DNA of 64,000 bases from Mesorhizobium sp. YIM 152430. GTDB taxonomy: Bacteria; Pseudomonadota; Alphaproteobacteria; Rhizobiales; Rhizobiaceae. The number at the start of each line of letters is the position of its first letter. Position 1 is the stretch's first letter. Shown here in pieces: positions 19,310 to 26,896 of this stretch. The position numbers and the translations under genes are program-made. The stretch covers positions 1-64,000 of the forward strand of contig NZ_JARGES010000025.1 of NCBI RefSeq assembly GCF_029210365.1, given 5' to 3'. Below the pieces are notes generated by a model, which saw nothing but the letters and a program-made list of their open reading frames with translations, searched no databases and had not been told where the DNA came from.

Positions 19310-20289
19310 CCGACATCGTCGCCTCCGGCCGCCTCGCCTCCGCATCTCAATCCGGCACCATTGCCGTCCGGCCGATCGTGTCGCTCGCGGAATGGCAAGA
19401 CCTCATCGCCGGCGTTCCAGCCCCGCATCTGACCCAGGCCCATGCCTATGGCGAGGCGCGGCGCACCAATGGCTGGACGCCGACGCGCGTCGCGTTCGAA
19501 GCCGATGGCCGGCCGGTCGCGATCTGCCAGATCCTCGAAAAGCGCATCGCCGGGATCCGGCTCCTGTCGCGCGTCAGCCGCGGTCCGCTCTTCCTCGACG
19601 CTGTGCCGTCGCACGAAACCATTCTTGCGGTCTACCAGGCGCTGAAGCGCGGCTGGGGGCGGCTCGGCAAGGGCGCGCTCGTCGTCGCGCCGTCGCTCGA
19701 AAGCACACCGGACCGCCTCGAACTGATGCGCGCCGCAGGCTATCGCGTTCTTGGCGAGACCGGCTGGGTTTCCGCACAGGTCGACCTCACGCGCAGCGAG
19801 GATGAGATCATCGGCTCCTTCCAGCCGAACTTCCGCAACAAGCTGCGCAAATGCGACAAGCTCGACATCACCCTTCGCGTCGGCAACGAGCCGGAACTGG
19901 TCGAGTGGATGATCGCGCGGCATGAGGAGAACAAGCGCGACAAGGCGTTTTCCGCGGTCGACGATCGCTTCCTGCGCGTGCTTCGCGATGCGTCGGGCGA
20001 AGATTTCACCATCCTTCAGGCAATCCATCAGGACCAGGCAGTCGCGGGCATTTCCGTCATCCGCTACGGGCTCGGCGCGGAATATTTCGTCGCCTGGTTC
20101 GGACCTGACGGGCGCGCCGTCAATGCCGGCAACTACCTTCTGTGGCAGGCGATCCGGCACATGAAGTCGCAGGGCGTCGCCACTCTCGACCTTGGCGGCC
20201 TCGATCCGAACACCGGCTACTCCACCTTCAAACGGGGCCTGCGCCCGCGTGAATACACGCTGATCGGCGAGTGTCTGACCCTTCTTTAG
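19306..20289 (+). CDS. FemAB/GNAT-like aminoacyl- or acyltransferase
   Basis: This 327-residue protein belongs to the FemAB/BioF2-like group of the GNAT superfamily. Visible features are the N-terminal substrate-recognition segment ending in HLTQAHAYGEARR, the central NFRNKLRK motif and the C-terminal NYLLWQAIRHMKSQG helix followed by LDLGGLDPNTGYSTFKRG. The last is diagnostic of FemAB-like proteins in exopolysaccharide clusters. The ATG at 19306 overlaps the heparinase-family stop. Known relatives add amino acids or acetyl groups to peptidoglycan or polysaccharide precursors. The adjacent CapK-like ligase could supply an activated substituent, but that link is inference. Confidence 0.82.
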   Translation: MTDIVASGRLASASQSGTIAVRPIVSLAEWQDLIAGVPAPHLTQAHAYGEARRTNGWTPTRVAFEADGRPVAICQILEKRIAGIRLLSRVSRGPLFLDAVPSHETILAVYQALKRGWGRLGKGALVVAPSLESTPDRLELMRAAGYRVLGETGWVSAQVDLTRSEDEIIGSFQPNFRNKLRKCDKLDITLRVGNEPELVEWMIARHEENKRDKAFSAVDDRFLRVLRDASGEDFTILQAIHQDQAVAGISVIRYGLGAEYFVAWFGPDGRAVNAGNYLLWQAIRHMKSQGVATLDLGGLDPNTGYSTFKRGLRPREYTLIGECLTLL

Positions 20290-20351
20290 CTTTGCAGAAT
20301 GTTAAGCGCGCGATGACAGATTGGTGATCGCATTCTTCAGGGGGACCGGCC

Positions 20352-21764
20352 TTGCGGCTGCTCGACATCGCGCGCAGCGCCTATGTGAAAAGCCCGCCCG
20401 GCCTGCGCCGGTCGGTCGCGCCGCTCATTTCGCTGATGCCGCTCTCGCTGCGCTATGGCGCGGTCTATGAACGCTGGCGACGCGACATCGCATATGCGCG
20501 AACCGATCCCGACTTTTCCACCGCGGCGACGACGGCGGCCCTGCGCACGCTGGCAAGCACGGCAACCCATGCGAGCCCCTTTCACCACGCTCGCTTCGCG
20601 TCGGCCCTCGGTCCGGCTTTCGATGCGCGGCGCATCGAGGTGGAAGACCTCGGCCGCCTGCCGATCCTGACCAAGGCCGACCTGCGCGCAGCCGGCGAAG
20701 CTGCCCTCACCCGCCCCGCGAAAAGCCTCGTGCGCAACTGCACCAGCGGCTCTAACGGCGAAGAGCCGTTCGCGTTCTTCGTCGACCGCGACCGCTCGGT
20801 GCGGGAATTCGCCTTCGTCAACGATGCCTGGACGCGCGCGGGTTACACGAGGTCCGACACGCGCTGCGTTCTCAAGGGATTTCGGATGAAAGGCGCGGAG
20901 GATCGCCTGTTCGAATGGGAGCCGGCGCTGAACGAGCTTCGGCTATGCGTCTTTCCGATGAGCCGGGCCGATGTGGCGCTCTATATCGACCTGATCGACG
21001 CGCGCGGGATCAGGTTCCTGCATGGCTATCCTTCGGCCATCGAAGTGTTCTGCCGGCACATGCTGGCACTTGGCCGCAGCTTCAAGCTTCCGATCAAGGG
21101 CATTTTGCCGATTTCTGAACCGCTTTACAACCACCAGCGAGCCGTCATTCGCGAGGCGCTGGGCGACGTCGCTTTCGCGCCATTCTACGGCCTCAGCGAA
21201 AAGGCGCTCTTTGCCCGTGAAATCTCCAACGACGTCTATGAATTCGAGCCGCTTTACGGCATTGCCGAACTCGTCGACGATGCCGGAGCGCCGGTCGTCA
21301 CGCCCGGTATGGAGGGCCGCCTCGTCGGCACTGGCCTCATCAGTTCGGGAATGCCGTTCATCCGCTACGACACCGAGGACCGCGCGACGCTCGTCGAACC
21401 AGGCACGCGCGCCAATGGCTGGCGCATGAAAGTCGAGGCCATCTCGCCGCGTCGCAAGCCGGGCTTCTTCATCGGCAAAACGGGCAACCGCATCATCGCC
21501 ACCAATTTTCCGCCGCAAGACCCTTTATTCTTTCGCGGCATCGGTGAATTCCAGTTCGTCCAGTCGGAGCCCGGCAAAGCGGTGATCCGCTACGTTGCGG
21601 CGGAGGGCGGCAGCGAAGGCGATGCAGAACGTATCCGGGTGGCGCTCGAAGCCAAGGCGGACGGTCATATGGCCTTCACGCTGGAACGCGCCGAATGTCT
21701 TGCCAGCGGCACCCAGGGCAAGCGCGCCTTCATCGACCAGCGGCTCGATCTGGCGCGGTATTGA
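20352..21764 (+). CDS. PaaK/CapK-like adenylate-forming enzyme, copy 2
   Basis: This 470-residue paralogue of the gene at 10821 shares the N-terminal RLLDIARSAYV, the nucleotide loop TSGSNGEEPF (from about residue 131), PFYGLSEKALF and RYDTEDRATLV. About half the residues look identical by eye over the whole length. The start is a TTG at 20352 preceded by AGGGGG; this gives the same N-terminus as copy 1. It follows the FemAB-like gene by 62 bp and may have its own weak promoter. It probably activates a carboxylic or amino acid as an adenylate. Whether a CoA thioester forms is not evident. Confidence 0.82.
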   Translation: MRLLDIARSAYVKSPPGLRRSVAPLISLMPLSLRYGAVYERWRRDIAYARTDPDFSTAATTAALRTLASTATHASPFHHARFASALGPAFDARRIEVEDLGRLPILTKADLRAAGEAALTRPAKSLVRNCTSGSNGEEPFAFFVDRDRSVREFAFVNDAWTRAGYTRSDTRCVLKGFRMKGAEDRLFEWEPALNELRLCVFPMSRADVALYIDLIDARGIRFLHGYPSAIEVFCRHMLALGRSFKLPIKGILPISEPLYNHQRAVIREALGDVAFAPFYGLSEKALFAREISNDVYEFEPLYGIAELVDDAGAPVVTPGMEGRLVGTGLISSGMPFIRYDTEDRATLVEPGTRANGWRMKVEAISPRRKPGFFIGKTGNRIIATNFPPQDPLFFRGIGEFQFVQSEPGKAVIRYVAAEGGSEGDAERIRVALEAKADGHMAFTLERAECLASGTQGKRAFIDQRLDLARY

Positions 21765-21785
21765 GGCCCCCTCTCCGTCGTTGCC

Positions 21786-23099
21786 CTACCAGTTGATTCC
21801 GTCCACCCGGCCCGTCGCGGCGGCGACGTTGGGCAAACGCGCCATGTCGAGCAGAACCTGATCGGGGCGCATCGCGGTCACGATGGGCTCGTATTCGGGC
21901 GCGCGGTTCGTGGCGACGATGATTTCCGAATGCGCGACGATCTCGTCGAGCGAGGACACCATCAACTGCGTCACGTGCGGGATCGCGTTCATCAGATAGG
22001 CCTTGTTGGCGCCGACGAGGCGGGCCACCGACACGTTCTTGTCGAAGACGCGCACGTCGCAGCCCTTGCCGATCAGCCGCTCGATCAGTTCCAGGTAGGG
22101 GCTTTCGCGCAGATCGTCCGTGCCGGCCTTGAACGAGAAGCCGAGGAAACCGACCTTCTTCTTTCCCTGCCGCAGAACCCAGTCGAGCGCGCGTTCGACC
22201 TGCTGCTTGTTGGACGGGATCAGCGAGCGAAGGAGCGGCGCCTCGACGTCTTTTTCCACCGCGAATGCGTTGATGGCGCGCACGTCCTTCGGGAGGCACG
22301 AGCCGCCGAAGGCGAAGCCGGGCAGGAGATAGGCGTTCGAGATGTTCAGCTTGTCGTCGGCGAAGAATATCTGCATCAGTTCGTGGCTGTCGACGCCGGC
22401 CGCCTTGCACACATTGCCGATCTCGTTGCCGAAGGCGACCTTCAGCGCGTGCCAGGTGTTGTCGGTATATTTGACGAGTTCGGCGACGCGCGGGTCGGTG
22501 AGGATCAATTTGCCCGGCAGGCCCTCATAGAGCGCCTTCAACCGGTCTCGGGTCTCCGCGTCGCTGGCGCCGATCACCGTCTTGGCCGGGTTGTCGAAAT
22601 CGGCAACGGCCGAACCTTCGCGCATGAATTCGGGGTTGGAGGCGACGCCGAAACCTTGCCCGTTGATTTTGCCGGACGAACGCTCGAGCGCCGGGACGGC
22701 AAGCGTCTCCAACGTGCCCGGCAGGACGGTCGAGCGCATGACGACGGAGTGGAAGCCGCTTTTTTCTTTCAACGCCGCGCCGATCTGCTCGCAGACCGCC
22801 TCGACATGGCCGAGATCAAGCGAGCCGTTCTGCTTGGACGGCGTGCCGACGCAGAGCAGCGAAATGTCCGAGTTCGCGATGGCCTCGGCTGTCGACAAGG
22901 TGGCACGCAGGCGCCCGGCCGCGACGTTCGACGCGACCAGTTCGCCGACATCCCTCTCGATGATCGGGCTCTGGCCCGCATTGACGAGATCGACCTTCGT
23001 CTCGTTGACGTCGCAGCCGATCACCTCATGGCCGCGTTCGGCAAGGCAGGCCGCGCAGACTGTGCCGACATAGCCAAGCCCGAATACCGAAATCTTCAT
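21786..23099 (-). CDS. GDP-mannose 6-dehydrogenase (AlgD-like)
   Basis: This cytoplasmic enzyme oxidises GDP-mannose to GDP-mannuronate with two NAD+. The 437-residue product is the same length as Pseudomonas AlgD to within one residue and aligns to it almost without gaps from memory. It has the NAD-binding FGLGYVG (residues 6-12), VGTPSKQNG, STVLPGT, SNPEFMREG and the catalytic FGGSCLPKD, with the nucleophile at C268, exactly the AlgD position. The C-terminal GINW resembles the GICW end of AlgD. The ATG at 23099 was chosen over 23126 because MKISVFGLGYVG is the family start. It closes the cluster on the opposite strand. A UDP-glucose dehydrogenase is less likely given the AlgD-specific motifs. 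Confidence 0.88.
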   Translation of the reverse strand: MKISVFGLGYVGTVCAACLAERGHEVIGCDVNETKVDLVNAGQSPIIERDVGELVASNVAAGRLRATLSTAEAIANSDISLLCVGTPSKQNGSLDLGHVEAVCEQIGAALKEKSGFHSVVMRSTVLPGTLETLAVPALERSSGKINGQGFGVASNPEFMREGSAVADFDNPAKTVIGASDAETRDRLKALYEGLPGKLILTDPRVAELVKYTDNTWHALKVAFGNEIGNVCKAAGVDSHELMQIFFADDKLNISNAYLLPGFAFGGSCLPKDVRAINAFAVEKDVEAPLLRSLIPSNKQQVERALDWVLRQGKKKVGFLGFSFKAGTDDLRESPYLELIERLIGKGCDVRVFDKNVSVARLVGANKAYLMNAIPHVTQLMVSSLDEIVAHSEIIVATNRAPEYEPIVTAMRPDQVLLDMARLPNVAAATGRVDGINW

Positions 23100-23301
23100 C
23101 GCACCACCCCGTCCGAGTCCAACCATGTCCTCGACAGCATGAATGCGCGGGGACTTGCGTGCACCGTAACTACCAGCGTCAGGTAAAGGTCACCTTAGCG
23201 CAGTGGTGAAAAGCCGATCTTGCGGGCTGGACCAACGGCAGACGACTTGACTGGGCGCGCCCGAACCGCATCTGAAAAGGGAACAAAACGATGGAGGCAC
23301 C

Positions 23302-24480
23302 ATGACGATCGAACAGGTTTCCCGCCACGAAGTCACTCTCGCCAATTGGCGCGAACATCCGTTCAGCACGCTCAGTTTCCAGTCGGTCAGCGAGTTCGTC
23401 CCCGTCGCGACGATGACGTGCGCCCGCGAACGTTCGCGTGAGGCGGTCGGCAGCGCGGCCATCCAGGGAATCGCGCTCGACGTCGCCGGGCAGCCGACAT
23501 CGCTTAACGACTATCTCCGCGCCTCGTGGACCGACGCGCTTGTGGTGCTGCGCGACGGCAAGGTCGTCGCCGACTGGAATGCACCCCATGCCGATCCCGC
23601 GCGGCCGCACGTCATCTTCTCGATTTCGAAATCCGTCACCGGGCTGCTCGCCGGCATCGCCGTCGACGACGGGCTTCTCGATCCCGACGCGCCCATTACC
23701 GACCATGTCGCCATGCCGCCGGCGAGCGCCTATGGCAGCGCCCGCATCCGCGACCTTCTCGACATGACCGTCGACCTCGATTTCGACGAGGAGTATACCG
23801 ACAAGGACAGCGCCTTCGATCGCTATCGCCGCGCGATGCTCTGGAACCCCGAGCGGGCCGACACCACTGCCCAGACGATGGAGGAATTTCTTGCCACCCT
23901 GCCGCCGCGGCGATCCGGCGAGCACGGCAGACGCTTCTACTACGCCTCCCCCAATACCGACCTGCTCGGGCTCGTCGTCGAGCGCGCAGTCGGCCGACGC
24001 TATCATGACTATCTTGCCGAACGGCTCCTGAAGCCGATGGGAATGACCGGTGCATCCTATGTCACCGTCGACCGCGTCGGCACCGCGCGGGCGGCGGGCG
24101 GCATCTGCATCACGGTCGAAGACCTTGCGCGTCTGGGCGATCTCGTTCGCATGGGCGGGCGCAACGCGGCCGATCAGCAGATCGTCCCGGCGGCCTGGAT
24201 CGAGGACCTGCACGCCAATGGCAACCGCCAGGCCTGGGTCGACGGCAATTTCGCCGACATGTTCGCCGAAGGCCGCTACCGGTCCTGCTGGTATCAGGTC
24301 GGCGATACGCGCGGTTCATTCTGCGGCGTGGGCATACACGGACAATGGGTCTGGGTCGACCCGGTCAGCCGAATCACCATCGCAAAGACCTCGTCGCGCC
24401 CCGATGCCAGCGACGATGCGGGAACAGCGCGCGAGATATCGGTCCTCACGCAGATCGCCCGCCATCTCGAAACTGCCTAA
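23302..24480 (+). CDS. Serine hydrolase of the beta-lactamase / NylB-like family
   Basis: This 392-residue protein has the penicillin-binding fold signature SxxK at S107-K110 (FSISKSVTG) and a YAS-type second motif in YYASPNTDLLG, where the Tyr acts as general base in class C-like esterases. The C-terminal GVGIHGQWVWVDP segment is the third beta-strand motif. No signal peptide is visible, so it is probably cytoplasmic. Relatives include 6-aminohexanoate-dimer hydrolases and various esterases; substrate cannot be assigned. The ATG at 23302 is preceded by a weak GGAGG-like site. It stands alone between the exopolysaccharide cluster and an outer-membrane protein. Confidence 0.83.
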   Translation: MTIEQVSRHEVTLANWREHPFSTLSFQSVSEFVPVATMTCARERSREAVGSAAIQGIALDVAGQPTSLNDYLRASWTDALVVLRDGKVVADWNAPHADPARPHVIFSISKSVTGLLAGIAVDDGLLDPDAPITDHVAMPPASAYGSARIRDLLDMTVDLDFDEEYTDKDSAFDRYRRAMLWNPERADTTAQTMEEFLATLPPRRSGEHGRRFYYASPNTDLLGLVVERAVGRRYHDYLAERLLKPMGMTGASYVTVDRVGTARAAGGICITVEDLARLGDLVRMGGRNAADQQIVPAAWIEDLHANGNRQAWVDGNFADMFAEGRYRSCWYQVGDTRGSFCGVGIHGQWVWVDPVSRITIAKTSSRPDASDDAGTAREISVLTQIARHLETA

Positions 24481-24704
24481 AGGCGCGGCAAATCGGTTAA
24501 CGAAACCCTTTTCGCCGACGCCGTTGCGCATTGTCTGTGCATTTTTCGTTGCAACGACGCAACAGTTTTCCGCAACGCATCATAGGCCGCGTCTTCCCAA
24601 TTGCGCCGACGAATATTTCCCGCACATTTTCCTCAGCGACATGGCGCAGACGACCGGAGGGGTTGGCGAGCGCAGTGTCTTCGAGACATCTTTCTGGGGG
24701 TCCA

Positions 24705-25439
24705 ATGAACCTGATCCGTACCTCGGCAGCCGCTTTCGCAATCGCCGCCGTTTCCGCTCTTCCCGCGTTCGCAGCCGATGCCGTCGTCTATGAGGCGCCC
24801 GTCGTCCTTCAGGAGGATGTCGCCTCCGCGATCGACATCGCCTTCGGCGCCACCTTCACCTCGCGCTACGTCTCGCGCGGCGTCGCGCAGTCGGACGGCC
24901 CGACGCTTCAGGGCTATGTCGAGGCGTCCTATGACTGGGCCTATATCGGCGTTTGGGCCTCCGGTGTCGACATCGATCCCGACAAGGTCGAGATCGACGT
25001 CTATGGCGGCATCCGCCCGACCTTCGGCAACCTCACGGTCGATATCGGCTACGCGCACTATTTCTACGACGAGACCGGAAGCTGCTGCGGCGAATTCTAC
25101 GTCAAGCCGAGCTACCAGTTCACGGAAGAGTTCTCAGCGGGCCTCGAACTCTATCACGACTTCAAATTCGACGCGACCTACGGTGTCGCGACGGCAGCTC
25201 TCGCCCTGCCCTACGACTTCACTGTTTCGGGTGGTGTCGGCACCAGGTTCACCGGCGGAGACGACATCGACTGGAATGTCGGTCTTTCCTATACCTATGC
25301 CGATTTGATCACGCTCGACCTGCGTTATCACGACTCCAATTTCGACCGCGAATACTTCGTCGCCTCGATCTCCTTCGACACCTCGTTCAACTCGGTTCGC
25401 GAGATGTTCGCCGGCGGACAGTTCGGCGGCGGCCGCTGA
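24705..25439 (+). CDS. TorF-family putative outer-membrane porin
   Basis: This 244-residue protein has a clear Sec signal peptide (cleavage after about residue 23, LPAFA/AD). Its mature part is built of alternating amphipathic beta strands, with the TSRYVSRGVAQSDGPTLQGYVE block that marks the TorF / TIGR02001 family of outer-membrane proteins of unknown function. It ends in a short glycine-rich tail rather than a terminal aromatic. The ATG at 24705 was chosen over upstream in-frame codons because GGGGG precedes it and it begins the signal peptide. About 220 bp of upstream non-coding DNA and a terminator 27 bp downstream suggest a monocistronic gene. Confidence 0.86.
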   Translation: MNLIRTSAAAFAIAAVSALPAFAADAVVYEAPVVLQEDVASAIDIAFGATFTSRYVSRGVAQSDGPTLQGYVEASYDWAYIGVWASGVDIDPDKVEIDVYGGIRPTFGNLTVDIGYAHYFYDETGSCCGEFYVKPSYQFTEEFSAGLELYHDFKFDATYGVATAALALPYDFTVSGGVGTRFTGGDDIDWNVGLSYTYADLITLDLRYHDSNFDREYFVASISFDTSFNSVREMFAGGQFGGGR

Positions 25440-25465
25440 TTTCTTAGCCTGCACCTCCCAGACCT

Positions 25466-25498
25466 GGCCCGTCGAGACATCTCGGCGGGCCTTTTTTG
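25466..25498 (+). terminator. Intrinsic terminator after the TorF-like gene
   Basis: An 11-bp stem (about 25466-25476 with 25481-25491, including one G-T pair) with loop ACAT is followed by a run of T residues. Confidence 0.9.
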
Positions 25499-25504
25499 TT
25501 GTCA

Positions 25505-25518
25505 TTCAACATGTTGAA
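25505..25518. promoter_or_regulatory. 14-bp perfect palindrome, candidate operator
   Basis: TTCAACATGTTGAA is perfectly palindromic and sits 37 bp upstream of the aminotransferase ATG, just past a terminator. Its length and symmetry suit a dimeric winged-helix regulator such as a MarR-type protein. No regulator gene is nearby, so this is a candidate only. Confidence 0.45.
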
Positions 25519-25554
25519 AGGTAGTGCGACGGTAGAGATTCAGGAGCCCGCCGC

Positions 25555-26661
25555 ATGATCCGTCCTCGCCTCACCGCCCTTGCCGAAACGCTGCCGGCAA
25601 CCGTGCCCTTCGTCGGGCCGGAAGCACAGGAGCGCGCGCGCGGAAAAGCCTTCAGGGCGCGGATCGGCGCCAATGAAAGCGGGTTCGGTCCATCACCCGA
25701 AGTTCAGGCCGCGATCGCCGCGGCGGCGGGCACAGTGTGGATGTATGGCGACGCGGAAAGCGCCGAATTGCGTGAAAAGCTGGCTGAAAAGCACCAGGTT
25801 TCGGCCCGAAACATCGTCATCGGCGAGGGAATTGACGGGCTTTTGGGCCTGATCGTGCGACTTTGGGCCGAAAAAAACGCCGCCGTCGTCACCTCACTCG
25901 GCGCCTATCCGACCTTCAACTACCATGTCGCAGGGTTCGGCGCGCGGCTCGTCACCGTTCCCTACGAGGCCGATCGCGAGAGCCTTCCCAGCCTGCTCGA
26001 CGCGATCAAACGCGAGAACGCGCCGCTGGTCTATCTCGCCAATCCCGACAATCCGATGGGCACGTGGTGGCCGGCCGTCGAGATTCAACGCTTCATCGAC
26101 GCGCTGCCGGAAACGACCATGCTGGTTCTGGACGAAGCCTATGGCGAGACGGCGCCGGAGGGAACCTTGCCGCCGCTCGACGTGACGCGGCCCAACGTTC
26201 TGCGAATGCGCACGTTTTCAAAAGCTTACGGACTTGCCGGCCTGCGCTGCGGCTATGCGATCGGCGAGGCGACGACGATCAACGCTTTCGAAAAGGTGCG
26301 CAACCATTTCGGCATGACGCGCATCGCTCAGATCGCGGCATCGGCGGCGCTCGACGATGAAAAATATCTGCAAAGCGTCGTCGCGCAGGTTGCTTTGTGC
26401 CGCGAGCGGCTGGCGAAGATTGCAACCGACAATGGCCTGACGTCGATCCCATCCGCCACCAATTTCGTCGCGATCGATTGCGGCGACAACGGCGTGTTTG
26501 CGCTGAAGGTCATGCAGGCATTGATCGCGCGCGACGTCTTCGTGCGCAAGCCGATGGCGCCGGGGCTCGACCGCTGCATCCGCGTCTCGGTCGGACCGGC
26601 GGCCGAGATCGATATCTTCGAACGCGAGCTGCCAGAGGCGCTGGCGGAGGCGCGGAGCTGA
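25555..26661 (+). CDS. PLP-dependent aminotransferase, HisC-like
   Basis: This 368-residue fold-type I aminotransferase resembles histidinol-phosphate aminotransferase. It has the substrate-loop ANESGFGPSP, the YLANPDNPMGTWW segment, LDEAYGE, and the PLP lysine K223 in TFSKAYGLAGLRCGY. The C-terminal arginine motif CIRVSVG binds the substrate carboxylate. Its real substrate is uncertain, since rhizobia carry several HisC-like paralogues and there are no his genes here. It converges on the betaine-type oxygenase operon, and its stop shares the palindrome TGATCA with the 77-aa gene. A possible operator lies upstream. Confidence 0.85.
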   Translation: MIRPRLTALAETLPATVPFVGPEAQERARGKAFRARIGANESGFGPSPEVQAAIAAAAGTVWMYGDAESAELREKLAEKHQVSARNIVIGEGIDGLLGLIVRLWAEKNAAVVTSLGAYPTFNYHVAGFGARLVTVPYEADRESLPSLLDAIKRENAPLVYLANPDNPMGTWWPAVEIQRFIDALPETTMLVLDEAYGETAPEGTLPPLDVTRPNVLRMRTFSKAYGLAGLRCGYAIGEATTINAFEKVRNHFGMTRIAQIAASAALDDEKYLQSVVAQVALCRERLAKIATDNGLTSIPSATNFVAIDCGDNGVFALKVMQALIARDVFVRKPMAPGLDRCIRVSVGPAAEIDIFERELPEALAEARS

Positions 26662-26895
26662 TCAGTTGGTGGCGAGATCGGCGAAAAGGGCGCGAAGCCT
26701 CGCCGGCCCCTCGCCTTTCGCTTCGCTGGCATCGATTCGGCTGACCTCCCGCGCGGCGGCTTGCTGCCGGTCTGCTTCTGCCGGGAGCCACATGAGCCAG
26801 GCGAGAAACACTTCCTCGGGCTCGGGTTGGCGCGGCTTGAAGAGCGCCGGACGTGAGGGTGCCGGCGTCAGGCCGTATTGACGTGCCTGTCCCAT
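26662..26895 (-). CDS. Small hypothetical protein at the end of the gbcA-gbcB-like operon
   Basis: This 77-residue protein is not recognised. It starts with ATG at 26895, one base after the reductase stop, which suggests translational coupling. Visible features are PSRPALFKPRQPEPEEVFLA, a short hydrophobic patch (FLAWLMWLP) and a charged helical tail. There is no signal peptide or cysteine motif. Its stop shares the six-base palindrome TGATCA with the convergent aminotransferase. That tight fit at both ends supports a real gene. It may be an accessory to the oxygenase/reductase pair; this is inference. Confidence 0.6.
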   Translation of the reverse strand: MGQARQYGLTPAPSRPALFKPRQPEPEEVFLAWLMWLPAEADRQQAAAREVSRIDASEAKGEGPARLRALFADLATN

Positions 26896-26896
26896 C

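Noticed and set aside
7485-23099. A standard alginate biosynthesis operon
   Set aside because: Apart from the AlgD-like dehydrogenase there is no Alg8, Alg44, AlgG, AlgE or AlgA homologue; assembly genes are of the Wzx/Wzy type.
21930-23186. 418-residue open frame opposite the GDP-mannose dehydrogenase gene
   Set aside because: The minus-strand product aligns with AlgD over its full length; the other strand is a shadow.
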